From an uncultured Bacteroides sp. (GTDB lineage Bacteria > Bacteroidota > Bacteroidia > Bacteroidales > Bacteroidaceae), in assembly GCF_963678845.1 (NCBI RefSeq), contig NZ_OY787464.1:992001-1056000 (forward strand): DNA of 64,000 nt, in the 5' to 3' direction. The position numbers and the translations under genes were made by a program. This document shows, piece after piece, positions 16,450 to 26,161 of the stretch (within the stretch, counting starts at the first letter, position 1; each line of letters starts with the position of its first letter). The notes under the pieces are model-generated. The model was not told where the DNA came from. It made no database searches and saw nothing but the letters and a program-made list of their open reading frames with translations.

Positions 16450-18276
16450 ATGAAAGAGTATAAACTGACAGATTGGCTGCCTACCACAAAGAAAGAAGTA
16501 GAGCTGCGTGGATGGAATGAGGTAGATGTAATCCTTTTCTCCGGAGATGCTTATGTAGATCATCCTTCATTCGGAGCCGCTGTCATCGGACGTATTCTTG
16601 AAGCACAGGGACTTCGGGTGGCTATTATTCCGCAACCAAACTGGCGGGACGACCTTCGCGACTTTAAAAAACTGGGACGCCCACGTTTATTCTTTGGCAT
16701 TGCCCCCGGAAGCATGGACTCCATGGTTAATCACTACACTGCCAACCGCAGGCTAAGGTCTGATGATGCTTATACTCCAGATGGCCGTGCAGATATGCGC
16801 CCCGACTATCCAACCATTGTTTATACTCAGATTCTTAAAAAGCTATATCCTGATGTACCCGTGATATTGGGAGGAATTGAGGCTTCTATGCGCCGACTTA
16901 CTCATTATGATTACTGGCAGGACAAACTGCTTAAAAGTATTCTGGTAGATTCGGGTGCCGATCTTTTGATTTATGGAATGGGAGAAAAACCTATTACAGA
17001 GCTTTGCAAGCAGATGCAGGAAGGAATCCCACTTCTTAAAATCACTGATATTCCTCAGACTGTAATTGTGAGAAAGAAAGGTGAAGTACCAAACGAAGAT
17101 AAAACAACTGATATTCTACTTCATTCTCATGAAGAATGTCTGAAAGATAAAAAGAAACAGGCAGAGAACTTTCGCCATATTGAGGAGGAGAGTAATAAGA
17201 TGGAAGCGTCACGCATTCTGCAACATGTAGATAATAATGTTGTGATAGTGAATCCTCCTTACCCTCCAATGACTGAAGCTGAGCTTGACAGATCTTTTGA
17301 TTTGCCCTACACTCGTCTTCCTCACCCTAAATATAAAGGGAAAAGAATTCCGGCTTATGATATGATTAAGTTTTCCGTTAACATCCATCGCGGTTGTTTT
17401 GGCGGATGTGCTTTCTGTACCATATCGGCTCATCAGGGAAAATTCATTGTGTCACGCAGCAAAGCCTCTATTTTAAAGGAGGTAAAGGAAGTGATAGAAC
17501 TGCCCGATTTCAAGGGATACCTGAGTGATCTTGGCGGACCATCGGCAAATATGTACCGTATGGGCGGAAAGGATCTCAATGTTTGCAGGAAGTGCAAACG
17601 CCCTTCCTGCATTCATCCCAAGGTTTGCCCCAACTTAAACACAGATCACCGACCACTGCTGGATATTTATCATTCAGTGGATGCGATAAAAGAAATAAAG
17701 AAATCGTTTATTGGTAGCGGAGTGCGTTATGACTTGCTGCAATATGACAGCAAAGACCCGGCAATAAACCGCTCAACAGCTGAGTATACCCGCGAACTGA
17801 TAGCCAAACATGTGAGCGGACGCCTCAAGGTTGCTCCGGAACATACTTCGGACCGTGTGCTCAACATTATGCGTAAACCGTCATTCGCACAGTTTCAGCA
17901 GTTCAAAAAGACTTTTGACAAGTTGAACAGGGAACTAAACATGAACCAGCAACTTATTCCTTACTTCATTTCTTCTCACCCGGGATGTAAGGAAGAAGAC
18001 ATGGCCGAACTGGCGGTAATAACGAAGAACATGGATTTCCGTTTGGAACAGGTGCAGGACTTTACTCCTACTCCGATGACTATTGCCACGGAAGCTTACT
18101 ATAGCGGATTTCACCCGTACACATTGGAGCCTATTTTCGCGGCTCATAATCCGAAAGAAAAACTAGCTCAGCGTCAGTTCTTTTTCTGGTATCAGCGCGA
18201 ATACAAAAATCAGATTATTTCCGAACTAAATAAACTAGGCAGAAAAGATTTGATTGATAAGCTATACGGAAAATAA
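16450..18276 (+). CDS. ygiQ: YgiQ-family radical SAM protein
   Basis: UPF0313/YgiQ radical SAM protein of unknown reaction. The 4Fe-4S motif is RGCFGGCAFC (Cys316, Cys320, Cys323). The N-terminal block DVILFSGDAYVDHPSFG and GIEASMRRLTHYDYW are diagnostic of YgiQ. A second cysteine cluster (CRKCKRPSCIHPKVCPN) is also typical. Length, 608 residues, is slightly short of E. coli YgiQ because of a shorter C-terminus. The start cannot move downstream since conserved sequence follows directly. It is followed by a complex intergenic region of about 570 bases holding the composite repeat element. Confidence 0.92.
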   Translation: MKEYKLTDWLPTTKKEVELRGWNEVDVILFSGDAYVDHPSFGAAVIGRILEAQGLRVAIIPQPNWRDDLRDFKKLGRPRLFFGIAPGSMDSMVNHYTANRRLRSDDAYTPDGRADMRPDYPTIVYTQILKKLYPDVPVILGGIEASMRRLTHYDYWQDKLLKSILVDSGADLLIYGMGEKPITELCKQMQEGIPLLKITDIPQTVIVRKKGEVPNEDKTTDILLHSHEECLKDKKKQAENFRHIEEESNKMEASRILQHVDNNVVIVNPPYPPMTEAELDRSFDLPYTRLPHPKYKGKRIPAYDMIKFSVNIHRGCFGGCAFCTISAHQGKFIVSRSKASILKEVKEVIELPDFKGYLSDLGGPSANMYRMGGKDLNVCRKCKRPSCIHPKVCPNLNTDHRPLLDIYHSVDAIKEIKKSFIGSGVRYDLLQYDSKDPAINRSTAEYTRELIAKHVSGRLKVAPEHTSDRVLNIMRKPSFAQFQQFKKTFDKLNRELNMNQQLIPYFISSHPGCKEEDMAELAVITKNMDFRLEQVQDFTPTPMTIATEAYYSGFHPYTLEPIFAAHNPKEKLAQRQFFFWYQREYKNQIISELNKLGRKDLIDKLYGK

Positions 18277-18289
18277 GCAAAGAATGACT

Positions 18290-18610
18290 TCCATGAACCA
18301 TTCTCCAATAAATTAAATCCATTGGAGAATGGCTGGAAATTATTGGCGAATAACCGGAAATTCTTTCCGGTTTGGTTTCCTCCAAACTCCCGCCTGTTTT
18401 TTGAGGAAACAGGCGGGAGTTCAAAAAAAACAGGCGGGATGTTTTTGACTTTGCACTTTTGCTAAATTCCACAAGAGATTTAAAAGCTACCCTCACTCTC
18501 TCACTATTTTCCACAAAGCACTAGCAGTCAAATAATTAAATAGTGATGGCTGCATTTTACGCCCTCACTTTACTCTCACTTTTCAGGGCTACCCTCACTT
18601 TTTCGGGCTA
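18290..18610. repeat. Composite intergenic element, copy A
   Basis: Contains, in order: ATTCTCCAAT (18300-18309), its complement ATTGGAGAAT (18321-18330) and a near-copy ATTGGCGAAT (18342-18351), each 21 bases apart; a CCGGAAA/TTTCCGG hairpin (18354-18370); a GC-rich hairpin with its own third arm (18385-18439); and a 118-bp module (18482-18599) of CCCTCACT and TCTCACT motifs around AGTGATGG. The same arrangement recurs after the GH97 gene, where the 118-bp modules agree at about 81 of 118 positions by hand count without gaps. Beyond the module, further AGTGAGGG/AGTGATGG/CCATCACT copies continue to about 18806. No coding capacity. Confidence 0.75.
18385..18421. terminator. GC-rich 15-bp hairpin downstream of ygiQ
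   Basis: AACTCCCGCCTGTTT (18385-18399) pairs perfectly with AAACAGGCGGGAGTT (18407-18421) around a 7-base loop. ACAGGCGGGA recurs at 18430-18439, exactly 21 bases after its copy in the stem. It can terminate ygiQ transcription, though the following run is A rather than T on the plus strand; on the minus strand it would end Mfd read-through with a U-tract. Confidence 0.6.
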
Positions 18611-18846
18611 TTTTTGCACTTTTTATTCACATTTTATCCTGGCATCTTTTCCAAAGGAAAACACATAGAAATCACATTAAAGTAGGTTGAAATAGTGAGG
18701 GATCGGCCTTTTTGTTAGGGTTCAGTGATGGTTAAAAACCATTCCATCACTTATATAACAATATGATTTACAATATATTATCTCAAATTCGTGAGGGAGT
18801 GAGGGATGAAAATATATTTCCCCGGATGGATTTAAATTTTCAGGCT

Positions 18847-21800
18847 CTACATTACATACATCTCACTAAGAATGCCTACCGCTGTTTCTACTGTTTCAAT
18901 ATTCTTTATAATCATACTTCTGCGGTTATGTTGTTCACGAAGCTGACAGTTACGGGAATATTTCTGCAAATAACTAATTACTTTATCAAATGCTTCTGAC
19001 TGATAGTAAGGTGACTCAGGGTTGTTGACAAAGAACAGAGTCATTTTACCTGCTTTCATAAAGACCTTTTCTGCACCTAACTTCTTTGCATAACGACGGA
19101 GGCGGACAATGCGCATCAGCTCAAGTCCTTCTTTCGGTATTTTACCGAAGCGGTCTTCCAGACGACTCTGGAAGTTAAGCACTTCCTCGTCGGTTTCCAT
19201 GCTATCCAGTTCACGATAAAGAAGCATTCTTTCACTGCTGCTGGGAATATATTCGTCAGGGAAAAGCAATTCCAGATCGCTTTCCACAGTACACTCCTGC
19301 ACAAAATTTTGTCCGCTAATCTTTTCTTCTCCTGCTACAAGCTCTTCAGCATAAAGTTCAGCAAACTCATCCGTCTTTAATTCGTTTACAGCTTCGGTAA
19401 GAATCTTCTGATAAGTTTCATACCCCAAGTCGGCTATAAATCCGCTTTGCTCAGCCCCAAGCATGTTTCCCGCACCGCGGATATCGAGATCCTGCATAGC
19501 AATGTGAATTCCACTACCCAAATCACTAAAGTTCTCGATAGCTTGCAGTCGGCGTTTGGCTTCAGTAGTCAGACTACTAAGCGGTGGAGCCAATAAATAG
19601 CAGAATGCTTTCTTATTTCCACGACCTACACGACCACGCAACTGGTGCAAATCACTCAATCCAAAGTTTTGTGCATTATTGATAATGATGGTATTCACGT
19701 TAGGTATATCAATACCACTTTCGATAATTGAGGTCGCTATCAGCACATCATAATCGTAATTTATAAAATCAAGGATAATCTTTTCCAGCTTATCAGGTTC
19801 CATCTGTCCGTGGCCCACACAGATGCGGGCATCAGGAACCAGACGATGAATCATTCCTTCCAGTTCGTATATATTCTGGATGCGGTTATTCACCAGGAAT
19901 ACCTGACCATTACGGCTCATCTCGAAATTAATTGCTTCACCAATAATGTCTTCATTAAAGGTATGAACTTCTGTTTGTATCGGGTATCGGTTAGGCGGAG
20001 GCGTACTAATGACCGAAAGATCACGGGCACCCATCAATGAGAACTGCAACGTTCGGGGAATAGGCGTTGCCGTCATAGTCAACGTATCCACATTCACCTT
20101 TAATTGTCTGAGTTTCTCTTTTACAGATACTCCAAACTTCTGCTCTTCATCAACAATTAGCAGACCAATATCCTTAAATTTTACCTGTTTTCCTATAATT
20201 TTGTGTGTACCTATCAGTACACCAATCTTTCCTTCTTTAAGATCATCAAGAATAGCCTTCACCTCTGCAGGCTTACGGGCACGACTCAGATAATCTACTC
20301 TGCATGGAAAATCCTTTAATCGTTCACTAAATGTTTTGAAATGCTGCAAAGCTAAAACGGTAGTAGGTACCAGCACCGCCACTTGTTTATTATCAGTAGC
20401 CGCTTTAAAAGCTGCACGTACTGCTATTTCCGTTTTTCCAAAACCAACATCCCCGCAAACAAGTCGGTCCATCGGCATTTCACGCTCCATATCACTCTTC
20501 ACATCCTGCGTAGTTTTCAGCTGATCGGGTGTATCTTCATAGATAAACGACGCTTCAAGTTCGTGTTGCAGGAAGGAATCGGGACTAAAACTGAAGCCCT
20601 TTTCCTCTTTCCGTTGCGAATAAAGCTTTATCAAGTCGCGGGCAATATCTTTAATCTTGGTTTTGGTTCGTTCCTTCAACTTCTCCCATGCACCAGTTCC
20701 CAGCTTATTTAGTCGTGGAGGTTCGCCTTCCTTACCTTTATATTTAGACACCTTGTGCAAAGAGTGGATACTAACCATTACCACATCCTCATTCTGATAA
20801 ACTAGTTTCATCACTTCCTGAGTAGTATTTCCGGTTGGAATACGAATTAATCCGGCAAACCGACCTACTCCATGGTCGGTATGCACTACATAATCGCCCA
20901 CCTGAAACTGATTTAGTTCCTTTAATGTGAGAGCCACCTTTCCGCTTCTCGCATTCTCACTCTTTAAATTATACTTATGATAACGATCAAAAATCTGATG
21001 ATCGGTAAAGAAGCAACAGTGCAGTGTGTTATCTATAAAGCCTTCGTGCAGCGTTTTATCAACAGAAGTAAAAGGAATATAGTCATTCCTGTCTTCAAAA
21101 ATAGCCTTGATACGGTCCGTTTGCTTTGCACTGTCCGACAATATATAAATCTGATAGTTCTGTTCCAGATAACTCTTCAGCGAATTGCTCACCAAATCGA
21201 AGTTCTTATGGAATATAGGCTGAGCGGAACAGTTAAATTCGACTGTTGCCTGAGGTGTTCCGGTAGGTTTATTTCCAAACTCTATCCGGCGGAAATCTAA
21301 TGCGCGGACTGTAAACTCGGAACCGTCAATCAGCTTTTGTTCAAGGTTTACATATTCCTGTTCATTCTCTTCCTGCGTAATCACAGCTTGTGGAGAAAGC
21401 GCCTCATCATGAACAGCCTGAATCCGTTCACGCAACCATAGAAAATCTTTGGTTCCTATAATTGTTTCTTCGGGAATAAAATCGAGAAAAGAGACTTCCT
21501 CACCCGCCTCTTTTGTTAGTTCGGGTACAATAGCAATGCTTTCTTTTCTTTCTTTTGAAAGCTGAGTATCTACCTCAAAGCTTCTGATGCTTTCAACCTC
21601 ATCTCCAAAGAAGTCAATACGGTAAGGATATTCGGAAGAAAAAGAATATACGTCGATAATACTTCCACGCACAGCATATTGTCCGGGCTCATAAACATAG
21701 TCCACCCGTTCAAAGCCATAATTAGATAGCATTTCCGTAATAAATCCCGTGTCAACTTGTTCGCCTACATGCAGCTTTAATGTTTTATCAGTCAGTTCAT

Positions 21801-22209
21801 CACGGGAAACAACTTTCTCCGCCAAGGCATCAGGATAAGTCACCACACATAAAGGTTCTTCCGTCTTTTGCAAACGGCTCAACACTTCTGTGCGAAGAAT
21901 TTCATTTGCTGGATCCTTCTGTCCGTACTTTATTGCCCGACGATAAGAAGAAGGGAAGAATAAAATATTCTCCGACCCGTTAATCTGGGTAAGATCATGG
22001 TAGAAATAACCGGCTTCTTCAAGGTCTCCCAGAATAAAAACAAATGAGTTTTTGCTACCCTTAACGAGTGTAGATAAGAAAAGAGCTGCGGAAGAGGCAC
22101 AAAGGCCTCCCAGAAAAATCGTCTTTACCGAAGATTCTTCCAGCAGCTTAGCCATCGCTCCCGTTCCGGGATGCTTGACATATAGGCTCTGTAATTCTGT
22201 TATATTCAT
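18847..22209 (-). CDS. mfd: Transcription-repair coupling factor Mfd
   Basis: SF2 DNA translocase that removes stalled RNA polymerase and recruits UvrA. Order of parts: UvrB-homology region (from the N-terminus; DVYSFSSEYPYRIDFFGDEVESIR), the RNA polymerase interaction domain (GDYVVHTDHGVGRFAGL), helicase motifs (Walker A VCGDVGFGKTE; DEEQ box DEEQKFGV; TMTATPIPRTLQFS; QLRGRVGRG) and the TRCF C-terminal domain. About 1120 residues, normal. Start at 22209 (MNITELQSL) is preferred; an ATG at 22221 adds only four residues (MCYF). It is transcribed toward the repeat region and divergent from the glycosyltransferase gene. Confidence 0.95.
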   Translation of the reverse strand: MNITELQSLYVKHPGTGAMAKLLEESSVKTIFLGGLCASSAALFLSTLVKGSKNSFVFILGDLEEAGYFYHDLTQINGSENILFFPSSYRRAIKYGQKDPANEILRTEVLSRLQKTEEPLCVVTYPDALAEKVVSRDELTDKTLKLHVGEQVDTGFITEMLSNYGFERVDYVYEPGQYAVRGSIIDVYSFSSEYPYRIDFFGDEVESIRSFEVDTQLSKERKESIAIVPELTKEAGEEVSFLDFIPEETIIGTKDFLWLRERIQAVHDEALSPQAVITQEENEQEYVNLEQKLIDGSEFTVRALDFRRIEFGNKPTGTPQATVEFNCSAQPIFHKNFDLVSNSLKSYLEQNYQIYILSDSAKQTDRIKAIFEDRNDYIPFTSVDKTLHEGFIDNTLHCCFFTDHQIFDRYHKYNLKSENARSGKVALTLKELNQFQVGDYVVHTDHGVGRFAGLIRIPTGNTTQEVMKLVYQNEDVVMVSIHSLHKVSKYKGKEGEPPRLNKLGTGAWEKLKERTKTKIKDIARDLIKLYSQRKEEKGFSFSPDSFLQHELEASFIYEDTPDQLKTTQDVKSDMEREMPMDRLVCGDVGFGKTEIAVRAAFKAATDNKQVAVLVPTTVLALQHFKTFSERLKDFPCRVDYLSRARKPAEVKAILDDLKEGKIGVLIGTHKIIGKQVKFKDIGLLIVDEEQKFGVSVKEKLRQLKVNVDTLTMTATPIPRTLQFSLMGARDLSVISTPPPNRYPIQTEVHTFNEDIIGEAINFEMSRNGQVFLVNNRIQNIYELEGMIHRLVPDARICVGHGQMEPDKLEKIILDFINYDYDVLIATSIIESGIDIPNVNTIIINNAQNFGLSDLHQLRGRVGRGNKKAFCYLLAPPLSSLTTEAKRRLQAIENFSDLGSGIHIAMQDLDIRGAGNMLGAEQSGFIADLGYETYQKILTEAVNELKTDEFAELYAEELVAGEEKISGQNFVQECTVESDLELLFPDEYIPSSSERMLLYRELDSMETDEEVLNFQSRLEDRFGKIPKEGLELMRIVRLRRYAKKLGAEKVFMKAGKMTLFFVNNPESPYYQSEAFDKVISYLQKYSRNCQLREQHNRRSMIIKNIETVETAVGILSEMYVM

Positions 22210-22379
22210 AAAATAGCACATTTCCTCACCGCAGATTATGAATCACATCAGTCCGGTTGTCATATATAAGACTATTGTCTCTGACTTAATAAGAAACAAC
22301 CATTCAAAAGGCTTTTGTGAACTACGGTGAAAAGAAACTAATGTTAGCTGCAAAATTACTAAAAATATATGGTTCTCTT

Positions 22380-22408
22380 TTGCAGGTACGATAATTTAAC
22401 TACTTTTG
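22380..22408 (+). promoter_or_regulatory. Promoter of the glycosyltransferase-pyrC unit
   Basis: TTG at 22380-22382 and TACTTTTG at 22401-22408, 18 bases apart, followed by the ATG at 22432. Confidence 0.7.
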
Positions 22409-22431
22409 TTCTACTAAATATACACTAATAT

Positions 22432-23175
22432 ATGCAAGCGTCTGATAGTATCGTTATAATTCCTACCTACAATGAAAAGGAAAACATTGAAAACATAATC
22501 CGTGCAGTATTCGGATTAGAAAAAATATTTCATATTTTAATTATTGAAGATGGGTCACCGGACGGCACTGCCTCTATCGTTAAACGCCTGCAACTAGAGT
22601 TTCCTGAACGTTTGTTTATGATTGAACGGGCAGGAAAACAGGGATTGGGAACTGCATACATTGCCGGTTTCCGCTGGGCGATTGAAAAGAAATACAATTT
22701 TGTCTTTGAAATGGATGCCGATTTTTCTCACAGTCCCGATGATCTTCCCCGACTTTATCATGCATGTACAAAACTGGGAGGTGATGTAGCTATTGGTTCC
22801 CGATATGTAAGTGGAGTAAATGTAGTGAACTGGCCTATGAGCCGCGTGCTTATGTCTTACTTCGCCTCTAAATATGTTCGTTTTATTACAGGTTTACCTA
22901 TTGCAGACACCACTGCAGGATTCAAATGCTACCGCCGGGAAGTATTAGAGACTATAGAACTGGACAAGATCCGATTCAAAGGATATGCTTTCCAGATTGA
23001 GATGAAGTTCATGGCTCACAAGTCTGGCTTTAACATCCTTGAGGTACCTGTAATCTTTATCAACCGTGAGCTGGGAACTTCAAAAATGAATAGTGGAATA
23101 TTCGGTGAAGCAGTGATGGGAGTTATTAAACTAAAAATTGACAGTTTTTTCCGTAAATACCCACAAAAGAAATGA
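22432..23175 (+). CDS. Polyprenol-phosphate mannosyltransferase-like GT2
   Basis: Family 2 glycosyltransferase of the DPM1 type that moves mannose (or a related sugar) from a nucleotide sugar to polyprenyl phosphate. Motifs: IIPTYNEKENIENII at the N-terminus, EDGSPDGTA, and the metal/nucleotide-binding EMDADFSHSPDDLP; GFKCYRREVLE follows. 247 residues, without the extra C-terminal TM domain, as in soluble or peripheral DPM1. The product would donate sugar outside the inner membrane for glycoprotein or glycolipid assembly. Its last four bases (ATGA) overlap the start of pyrC, so the two are translationally linked. Confidence 0.88.
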   Translation: MQASDSIVIIPTYNEKENIENIIRAVFGLEKIFHILIIEDGSPDGTASIVKRLQLEFPERLFMIERAGKQGLGTAYIAGFRWAIEKKYNFVFEMDADFSHSPDDLPRLYHACTKLGGDVAIGSRYVSGVNVVNWPMSRVLMSYFASKYVRFITGLPIADTTAGFKCYRREVLETIELDKIRFKGYAFQIEMKFMAHKSGFNILEVPVIFINRELGTSKMNSGIFGEAVMGVIKLKIDSFFRKYPQKK

Positions 23176-24509
23176 ATCGCATACTAATTAAAGACGCCAC
23201 TATTATAAATGAAGGCCGCAGTTTTACCGGATCAGTTATAATAGAAGGCGATAAAATAGCCAAAGTTATTGAAGGAACAGTTGTTCCTGAAGAATCGTAT
23301 ACCGAAATTATTGATGCCAAAGGGAAATATCTTACCCCGGGAGTTATTGATGATCATGTGCATTTCCGTGATCCGGGACTGACACATAAAGCAGATATTT
23401 TCACTGAAAGCCGTGCAGCAGCTGCGGGAGGTGTAACCTCTTTCATGGATATGCCAAATACGCAGCCTCAGACTACGGACCTTGAAACACTGAATGCCAA
23501 ATTTCAGCTAGGTGCAGAAAAAAGTCTGGTTAACTACTCTTTCTATTTCGGAGCAACAAATAGTAATTCCGACCTACTTTCAAAGTTAGATCCTCATCGT
23601 GTGTGCGGAGTTAAACTGTTTATGGGCTCAAGCACAGGAAACATGCTTGTTGATCGCAGAGAAAGTCTGCTAAAAGTTTTTGGTGGAACCGATCTTATTA
23701 TCGCGGCACATTGCGAAGATGCTGCAATTATTGCAGAAAATACCCGCAAGGCAAAAGAAAAATACGGAGATGACCCTGATGTGAAATTTCACTCTCTTAT
23801 AAGAGACACTCAGGCATGTTATGCATCTTCAGCTCTGGCAGTGGAACTTGCAGAGAAAACCGGTGCAAGACTTCACGTTCTGCATATTTCAACCGGAAAG
23901 GAACTGGAGTTATTCAAAAATGCTCCGCTCAGTGAAAAGAAAATAACCGCCGAAGTATGTGTTCCTCATATCGCATTCTACGATGGTATGTACAAAAAAC
24001 TTAGCACCCGCATCAAGTGTAATCCGGCAATTAAGACCGCTCTTGATCGCAGCGTACTGATAGATGCCATCACAGAGAACCGCATTGACGTAGTGGCAAC
24101 CGACCATGCACCTCACCTTTTATCAGAAAAAGAGGGCGGCGCTTTGCGTGCAGTTTCTGGTATGCCAATGATTCAATTCTCACTCACTGCGATGCTTGAA
24201 TTAGCTAATCCCGGAACATTCTCAAAAGAACAGGTGATACAGAAAATGTGTCATGCTCCGGCAGAGCTTTTCCAGATTAACAATCGTGGATATATTCGTG
24301 AAGGCTATCAGGCCGACCTTGTGATAGTGAATCCAAAAACCAGGTGGACATTGACTAAAGAGGCTGTTCTCAGCAAATGTGGTTGGAGCCCATTGGAAAA
24401 TTACTCATTCTCAAACAAGGTGGAACGCACATTTGTTAATGGTCATACTGTTTTTGATAACGGACAATTAGATGATTCGTATCGCGGACAGGAATTAAGA
24501 TTCAGATAA
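23172..24509 (+). CDS. pyrC: Dihydroorotase, class I
   Basis: Zinc amidohydrolase of de novo pyrimidine synthesis (carbamoyl aspartate to dihydroorotate). The metal site DDHVHFRDPGL is present, with GVTSFMDMPNTQP, the substrate loop and ATDHAPHLLSEK containing the catalytic Asp. 445 residues fits the class I (PyrC/AllB-like) enzyme. The ATG overlaps the preceding glycosyltransferase stop by four bases, and the next gene begins three bases after its stop, indicating a three-gene operon. The DHODH-like protein at 37787 is separate and probably not its pathway partner. Confidence 0.93.
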   Translation: MNRILIKDATIINEGRSFTGSVIIEGDKIAKVIEGTVVPEESYTEIIDAKGKYLTPGVIDDHVHFRDPGLTHKADIFTESRAAAAGGVTSFMDMPNTQPQTTDLETLNAKFQLGAEKSLVNYSFYFGATNSNSDLLSKLDPHRVCGVKLFMGSSTGNMLVDRRESLLKVFGGTDLIIAAHCEDAAIIAENTRKAKEKYGDDPDVKFHSLIRDTQACYASSALAVELAEKTGARLHVLHISTGKELELFKNAPLSEKKITAEVCVPHIAFYDGMYKKLSTRIKCNPAIKTALDRSVLIDAITENRIDVVATDHAPHLLSEKEGGALRAVSGMPMIQFSLTAMLELANPGTFSKEQVIQKMCHAPAELFQINNRGYIREGYQADLVIVNPKTRWTLTKEAVLSKCGWSPLENYSFSNKVERTFVNGHTVFDNGQLDDSYRGQELRFR

Positions 24510-24512
24510 ACT

Positions 24513-25397
24513 ATGGTAACATCATACAAAATTCACGAACTCGTAGAGTACATTGACTGGCTTTACTTTTTCTATGCATGGAAATTAGGAGCTCACTTCG
24601 GTGAGATATCTGAAATTCACGGATGCGATTCGTGCCGCGCACAATGGTTGACAAGCTTCCCTGAGGAAGAACGGCCAAAAGCCGCCGAAGCAATGCAACT
24701 TTATAAAGAAGCAAACCGAATGCTCGACGAGCTGGATAAGGATTTTGAGGTTAAAGTTATGTATGAGCTATTTGATTCTAACTCCGATGGCGATAATCTG
24801 ATTGTGGGAGACGTGGTAATTCCGTTACTTCGTCAGCAAACCCGCAAAAGCGATAACGAACCTTATCTCTGCCTAAGCGATTTTGTTCGCCCGCTTTCTT
24901 CGGGACAGAAAGATACAGTAGGCATATTTGCCTCCAGTGTTGACCCGGATATGGAAAAAATATATAAGAATGATCCGTACAAGCACATATTAGTTCAGAC
25001 ACTTACCGACCGTTTAGCGGAAGCTGCCGTAGAAAAAATGCACGAACATATTCGCAAAGTAGCCTGGGGATATGCCAAAGATGAGAATCTGACCATTAAG
25101 GAAATGCTAAAGGTGAAGTATCAAGGTATTCGTCCCGCAGTGGGATATCCATCCATACCCGATCAATCTATTAATTTCTTACTGAATGACCTTATTGATA
25201 TGAATAAGATCGGCATTCGTCTCACGGAAAACGGAGCCATGTATCCGCATGCATCTGTTAGCGGAATCATGATATCTCACCCGGCTTCCAGTTATTTCTC
25301 AATAGGGAAAATAGGTGAAGACCAGTTAAATGATTATGCCCGCAGAAGAGGGATGGAAATTTCAGAAGTGAAAAAGTTTTTGGCAGCCAATCTATAA
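24513..25397 (+). CDS. Stand-alone MetH reactivation-domain protein
   Basis: Contains the vitamin B12-dependent methionine synthase activation domain as a separate protein. The segment HPASSYFSIGKIGEDQLNDYARRRG, close to the C-terminus, is characteristic of the SAM-binding activation domain, and RPAVGYPSIPDQS precedes it as in MetH. Bacteroides MetH commonly lacks this domain, so this protein would reductively remethylate the cobalamin of MetH in trans using SAM. The N-terminal part (HGCDSCRAQW etc.) matches no motif I know. It follows pyrC by three bases and ends the operon. Confidence 0.82.
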   Translation: MVTSYKIHELVEYIDWLYFFYAWKLGAHFGEISEIHGCDSCRAQWLTSFPEEERPKAAEAMQLYKEANRMLDELDKDFEVKVMYELFDSNSDGDNLIVGDVVIPLLRQQTRKSDNEPYLCLSDFVRPLSSGQKDTVGIFASSVDPDMEKIYKNDPYKHILVQTLTDRLAEAAVEKMHEHIRKVAWGYAKDENLTIKEMLKVKYQGIRPAVGYPSIPDQSINFLLNDLIDMNKIGIRLTENGAMYPHASVSGIMISHPASSYFSIGKIGEDQLNDYARRRGMEISEVKKFLAANL

Positions 25398-25503
25398 CAC
25401 AGTTTTTTAGATTAACAGCCTGACATTAAATAATTAATAACCAGTATTAAAGTTATATAAGCTCAGCAGTTTCTGATTAGCCCTACATCTTTTATAAATA
25501 AAG

Positions 25504-25553
25504 AGTAGAGTAAAAACATAAAAAGTCTACACTTTATTGTAGAATACTCTACT
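25504..25553. repeat. Nested inverted repeats before the ECF sigma gene
   Basis: Outer arms AGTAGAGTA (25504-25512) and TACTCTACT (25545-25553) enclose an inner hairpin TCTACA (25526-25531) / TGTAGA (25538-25543). It lies between the MetH-reactivation gene and the sigma factor gene, about 95 bases before the latter. Either a weak terminator for the operon or an operator; no U-tract follows. Confidence 0.45.
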
Positions 25554-25647
25554 GCATTATATAAACATTCCTTTATATATAACAGTAGGTCTCACGGAAT
25601 ATTTGTGATTTTTCCCTATTTCTCACGACTAACAAAGTGTATAGCAA

Positions 25648-26151
25648 ATGGACGAAACAAGAATGAATAAGGACTTAGAACGGGAGTTTACGGCATGTAT
25701 CAAGGAATATGAGCGCGTCATATACAAAGTTTGCTATCTGTACACCACTAAATCGGCATCGCTGAATGATCTTTATCAGGAAGCAGTTCTGAACATTTGG
25801 CGAGCATTCCCGAATTTTCGGGGAGAATGCAAAATATCGACATGGATATATCGCATCACTCTGAATACTTGTATCTCATTCATTCGTAAAGAGAAAAATA
25901 TTCCCGAGATAGTTACGCTCACACAGGAAGCGGAATGGCTAACGGAAGAAGAAGACAGCTTCCGGGAAATGCTGGCGGAACTATACAGGCTCATAAATAA
26001 CCTGGGACACCTCGACAAGTCTATTATTCTTCTTTATCTGGAAGAAAAAGATTATGCTGAGATTGGCGAGATTACCGGACTAACGGTAACCAATGTAGCC
26101 ACCAAACTGAGTAGAATAAAGGATAAATTAAGAAAAATGCCTCACAACTAA
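25648..26151 (+). CDS. ECF-type RNA polymerase sigma factor
   Basis: Sigma-70 family, ECF group. Region 2 is visible (about residues 20-85: ARVIYKVCYLYT-like helix, DLYQEAVLNIWRAF for the -10 contact, STWIYRITLNTCISFIRK), a variable linker, then region 4 (about 115-165: DKSIILLYLEEKDYAEIGEITGLTVTNVATKLSRIKDKLRK). 167 residues. A second Met six codons in (25663) could also be the start. The following gene, ten bases away, encodes a membrane protein that could act as its anti-sigma partner. No SusC/D-type genes are nearby, so this is not obviously a polysaccharide-locus sigma. Confidence 0.88.
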   Translation: MDETRMNKDLEREFTACIKEYERVIYKVCYLYTTKSASLNDLYQEAVLNIWRAFPNFRGECKISTWIYRITLNTCISFIRKEKNIPEIVTLTQEAEWLTEEEDSFREMLAELYRLINNLGHLDKSIILLYLEEKDYAEIGEITGLTVTNVATKLSRIKDKLRKMPHN

Positions 26152-26161
26152 TAATAGAACG

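Noticed and set aside
18215..18514. Minus-strand 99-codon frame over the ygiQ end and the repeat
   Set aside because: Runs through the hairpins and the repeat element; a shadow of non-coding sequence.
18290..18806. CRISPR array
   Set aside because: The repeated octamers are too short, unevenly spaced and not separated by unique spacers; no cas genes nearby.
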